DNA of 64,000 nucleotides, from assembly GCF_013394655.1 (NCBI RefSeq), contig NZ_CP053351.1:2448501-2512500 (forward strand), given 5' to 3'. The translations under genes were made by a program, and so were the position numbers. This document shows, one piece after another, positions 33,597 through 42,427 of the stretch; position 1 is the stretch's first letter; the number at the start of each line of letters is the position of its first letter. The notes beneath the pieces are model-generated. The model ran no database searches. It was given only the letters and a program-made list of their open reading frames with translations, and was not told the DNA's origin. The DNA is from Winogradskyella schleiferi. Its GTDB lineage: Bacteria > Bacteroidota > Bacteroidia > Flavobacteriales > Flavobacteriaceae.

Positions 33597-35384
33597 CTAT
33601 TTAACTTCAAAAATACTATTTATATAGATTTTTTCACCCTGTTCCGTAAATCCTTCAAGTACTATCTCGTAAAAACCTGTCACACTAGAGGTATAAAATT
33701 CAATTTCCTTTCTTGGAGCATCTACTATAAATCTTGGCTTCCATAATAATAGCGTTCTAAAATCTGGCACGTGTTTATCAATTGATTCGTGAGTTTGGTA
33801 AAAGTAACGTTTAGGGTTTATTACTGGTTTCACATTTAATTTAAGTACACTGCCTTGATCAAAGTTAAAATTATTTGGTGTTTTTAGTCTAATATCAATT
33901 ATGCCATTATAAAATATCAATCCATCAATATATGTGCCTTTCACCAAGTTTATGGACTCTATCTCCTTTGGATCGTATTCCACAACATATTTTTCGTCCA
34001 TAAAATGTACTCCATTGAAAATTAACAATGGACTTGCTTCATCAAATAATCTAGTATTATCTATAGCGTTATTCTCATAAACCAAAAACTTATAGTCTTG
34101 TCCATCGTTTCTAATAGCAGCTTGCTGCACCACCTCAACAAATGTTTCTTTTAGTGTTTTAAAACGTGTATAATCATCTAAAACATATACTAAATCTGGC
34201 TTTCCGTAAAAAGGTAACGGATTCTGCTGATTTATGATGCTATCTCGTTTTAGGTTGAAATAGGCACTTTCTACTTGATTAAAAACACTTCGATTCTCGA
34301 CCCAGTTCCGAATATCCTTATTAATTTTTAAGGGATAAAACTTCAAATCATCATAAGCATCAAAATATGTTGAGTCTAATAGTATCTTATAATAATGTTG
34401 ATCTTTTAGTTCTAATTGCAAATAGCCAACTTTATCATCATAGTTTTCAATCATATTAAAATAAAACTCACCTGACTTATTTGTTGTTGCCGACTTATAA
34501 ATCACATCATCTCCTTGCATGGACAACGAAACCGAAATCTTCTCTACTGGTTTATTGTCTTTTATGTTTATAACCTTACCAGATATTAATTCACCTCTGT
34601 AATCTGGTAGACGCAGTTCTTTCACCTTTTGTTCGTTTTCTATATTTTGATTGGTGTTGTTATGTGCCACAAAAATCGAATTCATTTTTTTTACTGAAAG
34701 CGTATAACTGCCAAAATTGGAAGCCCCTTCTTTATTTTCAATCTGAAGCGTAACTTTTTGTCTTTTGGCATACACACTATCAATGGTAAATAAAGTGATT
34801 TCTGAATTGACATTTTTTTGTTCAGTCATTAATTTTTTATTGACTAAACCAATTTCAATATACTTTTCTGTAGCTCCAAATGTGCTTATAAGGTTATTGT
34901 CCCAAGCATTCAAAAATGGATTAATCAGATACACGTCATTGTGAGCATAGGCATTCTCATAATTATTTAAACTCCAATTGGTATAGCCTATTAGTTTGTA
35001 TTGTCCAGTTTTTAATGAAGTAGGCAAGAAAAAATCACCTGAGGCTCTGCCATTTAGCAGTTTTAATTTATGCTTAAAAACTACATTTCTATTACGATCA
35101 ACTAGTTCTACATAAGCTATCTTACTAATATCACTATATGAGTTTGTTATTAGACTATAGAAGTCATAATATAAAGTTTCCCCAGATAAAATAATACTAT
35201 CGTTAATTTTTAAGAACACCTTTTCGGAAGGCACGTCTTGAGTCAAAGATAATTTATTGGAATCCTTTTGAGCATTTCCAATGTAACTAAAAGTTAGGAC
35301 AAAAAATACTATGCCAATATTTGTGATTAATCTTCCCAAAATTCTGGTATTACAGTTGATGAAATTCTTGTACAATCTCCACAT
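33597..35384 (-). CDS. Large exported protein with carboxypeptidase-regulatory-like domain
   Basis: A 595-residue protein with a signal peptide that ends FSYIGNAQ near residue 39. A first Ig/MG2-like domain (EKVFLKINDSIILSGETLYYDFYSLI, GDFFLPTSLKTGQYKLIGYTNW) resembles domains of alpha-macroglobulin-type and TonB-linked proteins. A carboxypeptidase-regulatory-like domain (GKVINIKDNKPVEKISVSL) lies near 260-330. Its ATG lies 58 bases inside the DUF4249 gene; a TTG near 35339 would shorten the overlap and give a neater signal peptide. Last gene of the four-gene cassette between the direct repeats, probably working with the TonB receptor at the surface. Confidence 0.7.
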   Translation of the reverse strand: MWRLYKNFINCNTRILGRLITNIGIVFFVLTFSYIGNAQKDSNKLSLTQDVPSEKVFLKINDSIILSGETLYYDFYSLITNSYSDISKIAYVELVDRNRNVVFKHKLKLLNGRASGDFFLPTSLKTGQYKLIGYTNWSLNNYENAYAHNDVYLINPFLNAWDNNLISTFGATEKYIEIGLVNKKLMTEQKNVNSEITLFTIDSVYAKRQKVTLQIENKEGASNFGSYTLSVKKMNSIFVAHNNTNQNIENEQKVKELRLPDYRGELISGKVINIKDNKPVEKISVSLSMQGDDVIYKSATTNKSGEFYFNMIENYDDKVGYLQLELKDQHYYKILLDSTYFDAYDDLKFYPLKINKDIRNWVENRSVFNQVESAYFNLKRDSIINQQNPLPFYGKPDLVYVLDDYTRFKTLKETFVEVVQQAAIRNDGQDYKFLVYENNAIDNTRLFDEASPLLIFNGVHFMDEKYVVEYDPKEIESINLVKGTYIDGLIFYNGIIDIRLKTPNNFNFDQGSVLKLNVKPVINPKRYFYQTHESIDKHVPDFRTLLLWKPRFIVDAPRKEIEFYTSSVTGFYEIVLEGFTEQGEKIYINSIFEVK

Positions 35385-36541
35385 TCGGCTCTTACAAAAT
35401 TAAATATTGGATGTTGTCCTCCTAAATATAGAAATTCTGGTTCTGCCACTGAAAATATACTATACATGTAGCTACGATCATTTCGGTCAAAATCTTCTGT
35501 TGTATTATCAATATAATCGAGATCAGTTAAAAATTCACATTCAGAAAAATAAGGTGGTTTTTGAATGTTAAAATCCGAATAATTAAAATACAAACGCGAT
35601 GAAGAAACCGACGATACTTGAAAAAAGCCAACTACACTTTGTTCTGGATTTTCAACGCAGGTTATATTACCTTGAACAAAACCTGGTTGGTTTTCTACCA
35701 AAAGGTTTTCTGTTATTCCCAATTCTTTTAATACTCTATAAAAATTATAAGCTTCAAAAGATTGAACATACTGTTTAACTAAAATACTATAGCGCTCTCT
35801 CAAAATTGCATTCTCCTGTTTTATAAATCTGACCGGAAAATCTACTATCGAACTGACCTCCAACTCATTTAATGACGCTTGAATTATAGCCGTCGAATTC
35901 TTTGTAGAGTAACATACCCTGACATTTTCATCTTTTGGTTGAAGAACAATATCATACTCTAGAGAGTCACCCGAACCAACAACATTTTCTATTGTAAAGT
36001 CAAAATTATTGTAATATGGAGCTATCACTTTATAGGTTTCCTCATAATCGTATTTAAAAAATGTGGCTTCTCCAGCTGCGCTATTAACGAGGACTTGAAC
36101 GCCTTGTTCTCCATTAACTGTTAGTAATTCCGCACTAAGATTTTGAATTTCTGAAACTGGAGGAGCTATCTCTGGGCTTGAGACATAGTTTAATCCATCC
36201 GCTGCAGCTATGTGCAGTATGTATGTTTCACCTTCAAAGGTTTGGAAATTGCTATTAGACATGTAATTACCCATTCCGAAATTACTGAATGTATAGATAT
36301 TTTGATTACCGTCTTCTACCCAAACCTGAGCATCATTTACATAAATTGGCTGTTCAGAATTTAATGGTATTGTTCTGGATAGTTGAATTTTTTGAGGTCC
36401 TAGTTGATCTATTAAAGTAGCTTCAACTACCAATAAACTCTCAAAGTTTTTTTCTGTTAATTCATAGCGTTCAGTACAACTCATAAATAAGCTGACAATA
36501 GCAGAAAAATAAAAGAGCTTTATATAGTGTTTTCTTTTCAT
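35327..36541 (-). CDS. DUF4249 domain lipoprotein
   Basis: A 404-residue protein with a lipoprotein signal ending FMSC (Cys about 21) and the DUF4249 pattern: LLVVEATLIDQLGPQKIQLSRTIPL, DAQVWVEDGNQNIYTF, GETYILHIAAADGLNYVSS, and a late GNITCVENPEQSVVGFFQVSSVSSSRLYFNY segment with the paired Cys near the end (CGDC). DUF4249 genes are regularly found directly after a TonB receptor, as here (the receptor stop and this ATG abut). It probably caps or assists that receptor at the outer membrane. Confidence 0.88.
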   Translation of the reverse strand: MKRKHYIKLFYFSAIVSLFMSCTERYELTEKNFESLLVVEATLIDQLGPQKIQLSRTIPLNSEQPIYVNDAQVWVEDGNQNIYTFSNFGMGNYMSNSNFQTFEGETYILHIAAADGLNYVSSPEIAPPVSEIQNLSAELLTVNGEQGVQVLVNSAAGEATFFKYDYEETYKVIAPYYNNFDFTIENVVGSGDSLEYDIVLQPKDENVRVCYSTKNSTAIIQASLNELEVSSIVDFPVRFIKQENAILRERYSILVKQYVQSFEAYNFYRVLKELGITENLLVENQPGFVQGNITCVENPEQSVVGFFQVSSVSSSRLYFNYSDFNIQKPPYFSECEFLTDLDYIDNTTEDFDRNDRSYMYSIFSVAEPEFLYLGGQHPIFNFVRAECGDCTRISSTVIPEFWED

Positions 36542-39328
36542 CTAAAACTTAAAGTTATATGTAATTGTAGGAATCGGTATAGCAAAAATAGATGTTTTAT
36601 AGGCTTGTATTGAACCTTCATTATTGACATAAAAAACAGAATACGGATTACTTCGACCTAAAACATTATATACAGATATATTTATAAAACTATGTGCTAA
36701 CTTTTCAAGTTTGTGACTGCCTTCAATATTCACACCAAGGTCTAATCTATAATAATCTGGAATCCTTGCTTTATTTCTATCACTATAAATAACTTGTTCA
36801 GTTCCATTAAATATAAACTTTCCGACCGGATAAGTTAAAGGTCTTCCCGTCTGATAATTGAAATTCATAGAAAAACTATAACGCTTAGTAAGTCTAAAGT
36901 TAGAGACTATATTAAAATCATGTGGTCTATCATAATTGGCCGGAAAATAATTACCATTATTTATTGTCTCAGTTAAAAATTGACTTTGTAGCTGTATTAA
37001 TGATCGCGAATACGAGTAACTTAACCAACCATTTAATTTACCATTATTTTTTTTAACCAAAAGTTCTAAACCATATGCTTTGCCTTTTCCTTGTAAAACT
37101 TCGGTTTCTATATTTTCATTCAAACTTAATTGAGCTCCAATTTTAAAGTCCAAAATGTCTGACATTTTTTTATAATACGTTTCAAAACTTAATTCATAGT
37201 TATTATCTGAAAAATTCTTGAAAATACCAAATGACACTTGGTGTGCTACTTGTGGTTTAATATTTAAGTCAGATAATTTCCAAGTATCTACAGGTGACAT
37301 CGTTGTATTACTTGAAAGTAAATGGATATATTGTAAGGTCTTATTATAGGAACCTTTTACTGATAGTGTTGGCGATAAAAAGTAACGACCAGATAATCGG
37401 TATTCTAAGCCACCATAGGTTTTTACAATCGCATTGTTCTCGAAGGATTTTGTTTCTATTACACTATTATCCGATTTTGGCTGAGAAGAATCGTAAACGT
37501 TATAATCTCCTGGTCCTAAAGCAAAATAGAGTGAATACCTTAGACCCAAATCTAAGGAAAGCTTATCGTTGATTTTAAATAAGTCGGAAATAAAGATGGC
37601 AGATTCTAATGCTTTTTCTTTTTCAATACGGTTAGATTCAACATTAGAATTTTCATCTAATGGTTTTATATTTCCTGGCTCAATATTATATAATTTACTG
37701 CTAATACCATAATCGAACTTATGTTGCTTACTCATTAAATATTTCATATTTAATTTAAGCTCTGTTTCATTTAAAGTATAATCGTAGCCGAAGTCGTTAT
37801 TAAAATCACTATCATAAGTGATTTTGAATTTATATTGGGTATTAGCAAGTGTTATCGTTCCTCGATTTTTGTTATCAAACGTGTGATTCCATTTTAAAGA
37901 TGCCAAGCGATTACTATAATCAAACAACGAGTCAGATGTAATGCTAAATTTATCTTTACTATAAAATCCCATAGCGCTAACATCATTTTTATCATCAATT
38001 TTAGAACTATATTTTATGATACCATCATAAAATGAGGCTTCGCTATTACTTATGGTTTCTTCGTCTATAGTATTTAAAATCCAATCAGAATATGTAGCTC
38101 TAACACCAGCAATTATTGAAGATTTATTTTTTGCAATAGGCACCTCTACAGCTAAATTACCAGTTACTGGCCCGATACTACCTTCAGCAGAAAATTTCTC
38201 AGTATTGGATGATTTTGTAGTCATATCTATAACAGATGATAAGCGACCGCCGAATTCAGCAGGAACACTGCCTTTGTATATATTAACACTTCCAGTGGTA
38301 AATGGATTAATAGCCGAAAAAATACCGAAAAAATGTGATGGGTTATACATTACAGCATCGTCCATTAAAATAAGATTTTGATCCGTTTTCCCTCCTCGCA
38401 CATTGTAACCTAAAGCCCCTTCCCCATTAGTTTTAATCCCTGGCATAGTTGTGGCTACCTTTAAAACATCACGTTCACCTAATATCAATGGCACAGTTTT
38501 AATAGCTTCTACATCTATAGATGTCACTCCAGACATTACTTCTTTAACATTCGCATCCCTATCATTTTCAATTAAAACTTCATCTAATAGCGTTAAAGAC
38601 TCTATAAGAGAAAAGTCCAAATTACCATCTCCGTAGACAACAACTTCTTGTGCATTAGTTTCGTAAGCTATTGATTTGGTTTCTATAATGTAAGATCCAC
38701 TAGGTAATTTCAATTCGTAATTTCCATTACTATCTGTAACGGCATTAATGTCTTTACTGACAACATTGACTATTAAATCCGGAATCGGTCTATTTGTATT
38801 TAAATCTTTCACAAGACCAGTTATTTTATACCGCTTTTTTACTGCTGATTTACTAGCTTTACCAATCGCAACCACAGTTCCTCCGGTTCTGATTTTCACA
38901 TTTGTATATTGTTTTATGAGTACAGGAGTTCGAGAATTAATAGAGTCTAAATTACTTTCAGTATCCGAAATGCTATCTTCAGCACTTTTAAGATCTTCAT
39001 TAAAAAAAACACTTGGTAACGTATCAACTATTAAACTATTCTGTGTGAATATGACAGTGTCGTTATAAATTAAATAATTTAGGCTTGTATCTTGCAGAAT
39101 GGTCTTAAGTATAAAATCTAAAGTCTGGGATTTAAAAGCACCTGAGACTTTTATATCCTCTAACCAAGACTCTTGAAAGTAATAATCTTGATGAGTTAAA
39201 TTCTCCAACTCTAGCAAAGCTTCCTTTAATGAAGTCTCATCAAAAGTGATTGAAAACTTATCTGTATGTTGTGCATACAAATTTTGAAAACATAGAAACC
39301 ATATTACAAATAGGATGAGTCCTTTCAT
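36542..39328 (-). CDS. TonB-dependent receptor with N-terminal STN and carboxypeptidase-regulatory domains
   Basis: A 928-residue outer-membrane receptor: signal peptide (about 1-19); STN domain (about 24-95, ITFDETSLKEALLELENLT) of the kind that signals to FecR proteins; an extra linker; carboxypeptidase-regulatory-like domain (about 168-245, GLVKDLNTNRPIPDLIVNV); plug (about 270-370, GYNVRGGKTDQNLILMDDAVMYN); and a beta-barrel ending in Phe. The STN domain predicts a sigma/anti-sigma partner, but none is adjacent. With the DUF4249 gene it forms a receptor pair; no SusD homologue is present. Substrate unknown. Confidence 0.9.
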   Translation of the reverse strand: MKGLILFVIWFLCFQNLYAQHTDKFSITFDETSLKEALLELENLTHQDYYFQESWLEDIKVSGAFKSQTLDFILKTILQDTSLNYLIYNDTVIFTQNSLIVDTLPSVFFNEDLKSAEDSISDTESNLDSINSRTPVLIKQYTNVKIRTGGTVVAIGKASKSAVKKRYKITGLVKDLNTNRPIPDLIVNVVSKDINAVTDSNGNYELKLPSGSYIIETKSIAYETNAQEVVVYGDGNLDFSLIESLTLLDEVLIENDRDANVKEVMSGVTSIDVEAIKTVPLILGERDVLKVATTMPGIKTNGEGALGYNVRGGKTDQNLILMDDAVMYNPSHFFGIFSAINPFTTGSVNIYKGSVPAEFGGRLSSVIDMTTKSSNTEKFSAEGSIGPVTGNLAVEVPIAKNKSSIIAGVRATYSDWILNTIDEETISNSEASFYDGIIKYSSKIDDKNDVSAMGFYSKDKFSITSDSLFDYSNRLASLKWNHTFDNKNRGTITLANTQYKFKITYDSDFNNDFGYDYTLNETELKLNMKYLMSKQHKFDYGISSKLYNIEPGNIKPLDENSNVESNRIEKEKALESAIFISDLFKINDKLSLDLGLRYSLYFALGPGDYNVYDSSQPKSDNSVIETKSFENNAIVKTYGGLEYRLSGRYFLSPTLSVKGSYNKTLQYIHLLSSNTTMSPVDTWKLSDLNIKPQVAHQVSFGIFKNFSDNNYELSFETYYKKMSDILDFKIGAQLSLNENIETEVLQGKGKAYGLELLVKKNNGKLNGWLSYSYSRSLIQLQSQFLTETINNGNYFPANYDRPHDFNIVSNFRLTKRYSFSMNFNYQTGRPLTYPVGKFIFNGTEQVIYSDRNKARIPDYYRLDLGVNIEGSHKLEKLAHSFINISVYNVLGRSNPYSVFYVNNEGSIQAYKTSIFAIPIPTITYNFKF

Positions 39329-39348
39329 TCAATATATCAGAGTTTAAA

Positions 39349-40062
39349 TTATTCAGTATCTAAATGACTAAAAAGAGAAATCATAAAAGCTTTCGAATCT
39401 CGTACTTTTAAAATTTTATTTTTTTTGTAGAATGATTTTATTTTCGACTTTTCTTGTGGTAATACATCTATGATATCATTTTTTGAAGTCAATTGATAAT
39501 ATTCTGTATCATATTCTAGCAGTAAAATTTCAGACTCTAAAAACTCATATAGAACGGTTTTATCAACAAGTCGCTTTTTTATATTTTTTTGGTGCTTTAA
39601 AAATAAATTGAAGTTTTGACCTTTATAAAGTTGCTCAAAAAAACCATTATTATAAAATGAAAATTTTGACGCTTTGTGTGGTAGTCTCAAAAACGTAGAA
39701 CCATAAATTTTAAAAGCATCAATATGCAAAGAACTTAAAATAATTTCAAAACTCTTATCTTCTGTATTGTTTCTAAAAACAATCTGATCTTCAAGGAGAT
39801 CGTATTTTATATTAGCATCGAAGAAAGGTTGACCATTATATTGAAGAAAAGCTGTTGTATATACGTTGGATTTAAAAAATCTAAAGTCATTTTTTGAATA
39901 GGTCCTATTAAAATCATCTACAAACCTTATACCTTGACTTAAATCATTATTAATCGTTCCTACGATCTTATCAAACTCTTTATAGTTATTTGAAGAATTA
40001 TTTTGTGAAAAAATTGTGACAGGAATAAGTAAATAAAATACTACGTTAATATTGAATTTCAT
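39349..40062 (-). CDS. Exported protein of unknown function
   Basis: A 237-residue protein with a signal peptide (about 1-19, ending TIFSQ). The mature part is rich in Asn, Lys, Phe and Tyr, with strands such as NDFRFFKSNVYTTAFLQYNGQPFFDANIKYDLLEDQIVFRN and LYKGQNFNLFLKHQKNIKKRLVDKTVLYEF. I recognise no family. It lies 20 bases upstream of the TonB receptor on the same strand and is the first gene of the cassette between the direct repeats, so it is probably co-expressed with the receptor. Confidence 0.72.
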   Translation of the reverse strand: MKFNINVVFYLLIPVTIFSQNNSSNNYKEFDKIVGTINNDLSQGIRFVDDFNRTYSKNDFRFFKSNVYTTAFLQYNGQPFFDANIKYDLLEDQIVFRNNTEDKSFEIILSSLHIDAFKIYGSTFLRLPHKASKFSFYNNGFFEQLYKGQNFNLFLKHQKNIKKRLVDKTVLYEFLESEILLLEYDTEYYQLTSKNDIIDVLPQEKSKIKSFYKKNKILKVRDSKAFMISLFSHLDTE

Positions 40063-40131
40063 TAGGGCTAAGTAATTATGGTCAAAGTTAAGATTAAAAC
40101 GGATTATGCCAAGTTTATAGACCTATATTTA

Positions 40132-40187
40132 TTAGTCTTTTCTATATTGTTTTGTTTCTTCAAATATGTGTTCTAAAATGGACTTGT
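40132..40187 (-). repeat. Right direct repeat: 3' end of the intact GlmU-like gene
   Basis: The last 56 bases of the GlmU-like gene, including its stop codon (40132-40134), recur at 33513-33568 with three differences. The identical core is 40140-40181. Together the two copies bracket the four-gene receptor cassette in direct orientation, 6,619 bases apart. Confidence 0.92.
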
Positions 40188-41307
40188 CTTGGTCTGTAAA
40201 TTCTTCTTTTCGTCTTGCCATAACTACTTCAGCAACTTCAAATGCTTTATTAGTTTTATAGGTTACAAACCCCTTACTTCCTCCCCAAGAAAAACTTGGC
40301 ACAAAATTCCTTGGAAATCCACTTCCAAAGATATTAGCACTTACACCAACAACTGTTCCAGTATTAAACATGGTGTTAATACCACATTTACTATGGTCTC
40401 CCATCATTAAACCGCAGAATTGTAATCCAGTTTTTGCAAAACCCTCGGTTTGGTAATCCCAAAGTCTAACTTCAGCATAATTATTCTTTAAGTTACTATT
40501 ATTTGTGTCTGCTCCGAGATTACACCATTCGCCTAAAACTGAATTACCTAAAAAGCCATCGTGTCCTTTATTAGAAAAACCAAATATGACAGAGTTATTG
40601 ACTTCACCTCCAATTTTACTATATGGTCCAACCGTTGTAGGTCCATATACCTTAGTACCTAATTTCAAGGCTGCATTATTACAAAGTGCCAAAGGACCTC
40701 TAACCATAGAACCTTCCATAATTTCCGCATCTCTACCAATATATATGGGACCAGAACTTGCATTTAAGGTTGCGAAATTTATGACAGCTCCTTTTTCGAT
40801 AAAAATGTTTTCAGGGTTGAGGGTATTTACGGTTGAAGGAATAGGTTGTGACTTTCTATCTTTTGTAATTAAATTAAAATCTTCTGCAATGGCGTCTCCG
40901 TTTTTAGAAAAAATATCCCAAGTATGTTCAATCTTTAAAATATCTCCTTGGAGTTCTATGGCTTCAAATGTTGAAAAATCCGAGTGCTCTTCGCCTTCTT
41001 TAGCATAAAATGCAATGACGTCTTCATCTTTGAACAATGCTTGATTATGCTCTAAATTCCTTACAATTTCAGCAACCTCATAATTTGGAAGAAATGAAGC
41101 ATTGATCATGATATTATCATCCATTTCAACCATAGGAAACTTATCTGCCAAATAATCTTCAGTAATAGTTGTGGTTGTATATTCTAGATAGGATTCCCAT
41201 TTTTGTCGAATAGTTAAAATACCAACTCTGATATCCGCCACAGGTCTTGTAAAGGTAAATGGCAACAAGTTGTTGCGATATGGCCCATCAAATAATATAT
41301 AGTTCAT
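40132..41307 (-). CDS. GlmU-like sugar nucleotidyltransferase with left-handed beta-helix
   Basis: A 391-residue protein. The N-terminus (MNYILFDGPYRNNLLPFTFTRPVADIRVGILTIRQKWE) is the flavobacterial GlmU-family variant of the nucleotidyltransferase domain. The C-terminal half has hexapeptide repeats of a left-handed beta-helix (IGRDAEIMEGSMVRGPLALCNNAALKLGTKVYGPTTVGPYSKIGGEV) as in acetyltransferases. The classical GxGTRM loop of GlmU is absent, so the donor nucleotide chemistry is uncertain. Its final 17 codons are duplicated at 33.5 kb, and the receptor cassette begins just beyond its stop. Confidence 0.85.
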   Translation of the reverse strand: MNYILFDGPYRNNLLPFTFTRPVADIRVGILTIRQKWESYLEYTTTTITEDYLADKFPMVEMDDNIMINASFLPNYEVAEIVRNLEHNQALFKDEDVIAFYAKEGEEHSDFSTFEAIELQGDILKIEHTWDIFSKNGDAIAEDFNLITKDRKSQPIPSTVNTLNPENIFIEKGAVINFATLNASSGPIYIGRDAEIMEGSMVRGPLALCNNAALKLGTKVYGPTTVGPYSKIGGEVNNSVIFGFSNKGHDGFLGNSVLGEWCNLGADTNNSNLKNNYAEVRLWDYQTEGFAKTGLQFCGLMMGDHSKCGINTMFNTGTVVGVSANIFGSGFPRNFVPSFSWGGSKGFVTYKTNKAFEVAEVVMARRKEEFTDQDKSILEHIFEETKQYRKD

Positions 41308-41354
41308 AAATGATTGATGTTAGAAGCTCGAAAATAGAAGTTATCACTCTAAGT

Positions 41355-41370
41355 TCCACTAATTAGTGGA
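41355..41370. promoter_or_regulatory. 16-bp perfect palindrome upstream of the GlmU-like gene
   Basis: TCCACTAATTAGTGGA is self-complementary over all 16 bases. It lies 48 bases upstream of the GlmU-like start, in its presumed promoter region, and after the rpmE2 terminator. It looks like a dimeric repressor site; the cognate regulator is not apparent. Confidence 0.4.
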
Positions 41371-41397
41371 TCAAAAGTAATTTAATTATAGAAAACA

Positions 41398-41429
41398 AAA
41401 AAGCCTTTCTGTTGTTAGAAAGGCTTTTT
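41398..41429. terminator. Intrinsic terminator downstream of rpmE2
   Basis: AAAAAGCCTTTCT (41398-41410) pairs perfectly with AGAAAGGCTTTTT (41417-41429) around a 6-nt loop. On the minus strand it follows rpmE2 by 20 bases and separates it from the GlmU-like gene. Confidence 0.9.
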
Positions 41430-41449
41430 CGATTATCGGTAAGCTTCGT

Positions 41450-41704
41450 TTATTTTTTAAACTTAGCGTATTTGTTTTTGAACTTATCAATACGACCAGC
41501 TGTATCTACCAATTTAGATTTACCTGTGTAGTATGGATGCGATGTTCTAGAAATTTCCAATTTAACTAATGGATATTCAGTACCATCAACGTCAATAGTC
41601 TCATTTGTATCTGCAGTAGATTTTGTTAAAAACACATCGTCATTAGACATATCTTTAAACGCTACTATTCTATAATTTTCTGGATGTATTCCTGCTTTCA
41701 TCAC
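41450..41704 (-). CDS. rpmE2: 50S ribosomal protein L31, type B
   Basis: An 84-residue ribosomal protein: [28 protein letters not shown], then [37 protein letters not shown]. It lacks the zinc-binding CxxC of type A L31, so it is the zinc-independent type B form. Two Met codons open the frame; the second (start 41701) fits the family better. It has its own consensus promoter and terminator. Confidence 0.96.
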   Translation of the reverse strand: MMKAGIHPENYRIVAFKDMSNDDVFLTKSTADTNETIDVDGTEYPLVKLEISRTSHPYYTGKSKLVDTAGRIDKFKNKYAKFKK

Positions 41705-41738
41705 TAAATGCTTTAAATGTATTCGATTTTTCGAGGTG

Positions 41739-41768
41739 CAAATTTAAGTAATTTTTATAAATGTACAA
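41739..41768 (-). promoter_or_regulatory. rpmE2: Consensus promoter of rpmE2: TTG-N19-TAAATTTG
   Basis: Read on the minus strand, TTG (41768-41766) is followed by exactly 19 bases and then TAAATTTG (41746-41739), 34 bases before the start codon. Same spacing as the rpmH promoter. Confidence 0.75.
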
Positions 41769-41812
41769 TCTTTTTGATGAATTTTATTTCACAAAAATAT
41801 GTAACATTTCTA

Positions 41813-41820
41813 TATCTTTG
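41813..41820 (+). promoter_or_regulatory. Candidate -7 element TATCTTTG
   Basis: TATCTTTG matches TAnnTTTG, 41 bases upstream of the DUF4199 start. No well-placed TTG box. Confidence 0.45.
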
Positions 41821-41861
41821 GATACTAACTAGTCAATTAACTCAGAAATCAACTAATAATT

Positions 41862-42374
41862 ATGGAAAACACTAAACCATCTATTAAACCAATTGCATAT
41901 AATTATGGCCTTTATTCAGGACTTTTAACAATAGCCGGACTTGTAATATTGTATGTTTTAAATATAGAAAGTCATTGGATTATTAGCGTTATAAGTACCA
42001 TGGCAACCATTGCAATATTCTACTTTGGAATTAACGCTTACAAGAAAATGAATGGCAATATATTAAGCATTAGAGATGGCTTAAAAACAGGAATGGGAAT
42101 TGCTTTAGTTGGAGGTCTCATTTCTGCTGTATATGCCGCAATACATTATACATTGATTATTCCAGAATTTCTATTAGGCAAAAAAGAAGAAGCAATCGCT
42201 GATATGATGTCACAAAACCCAAATATGGAAGGTGACTCATTAGAAATGGCAATGAAAATGATTGACATAACAACTTCAGAATTTTTTATTGCGACTATGA
42301 TGCTACTCGGAAGTTTATTTTTTGGATTTATTGTCGCTCTAATTATATCTGCAATTCTGAAAAATGACCGATAG
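41862..42374 (+). CDS. DUF4199 family membrane protein
   Basis: A 170-residue integral membrane protein with four hydrophobic segments (about 14-32, 38-57, 73-98, 140-165). The order of helices and the NAYKKMNGNILSIRDGLKTGMGIALVGGLISAVY segment in the middle match DUF4199, a Bacteroidota family of unknown function. In this phylum it often stands directly before a DPM-like glycosyltransferase, as here (53-base gap), which may mean a shared membrane process. Confidence 0.87.
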   Translation: MENTKPSIKPIAYNYGLYSGLLTIAGLVILYVLNIESHWIISVISTMATIAIFYFGINAYKKMNGNILSIRDGLKTGMGIALVGGLISAVYAAIHYTLIIPEFLLGKKEEAIADMMSQNPNMEGDSLEMAMKMIDITTSEFFIATMMLLGSLFFGFIVALIISAILKNDR

Positions 42375-42427
42375 TATCCTTAAAAATTTTCTCTATTTTT
42401 GAAGTCTAGAAATTAGACAAAAACTCT

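Noticed and set aside
36542..39328. Calling the TonB receptor a SusC protein of a polysaccharide locus
   Set aside because: No SusD homologue, glycosidase or sugar-linked regulator is adjacent. The partner is DUF4249.
33513..40187. Calling the receptor cassette an integrative element or transposon
   Set aside because: No integrase, recombinase, transposase, replication or conjugation gene lies between the repeats. Only the duplicated 3' end is seen, so mechanism is left open.
40505..41008. Plus-strand ORF of 167 residues opposite the GlmU-like gene
   Set aside because: Antisense to hexapeptide-repeat coding sequence; its Pro/Leu/Ser-rich composition is that of a shadow frame.
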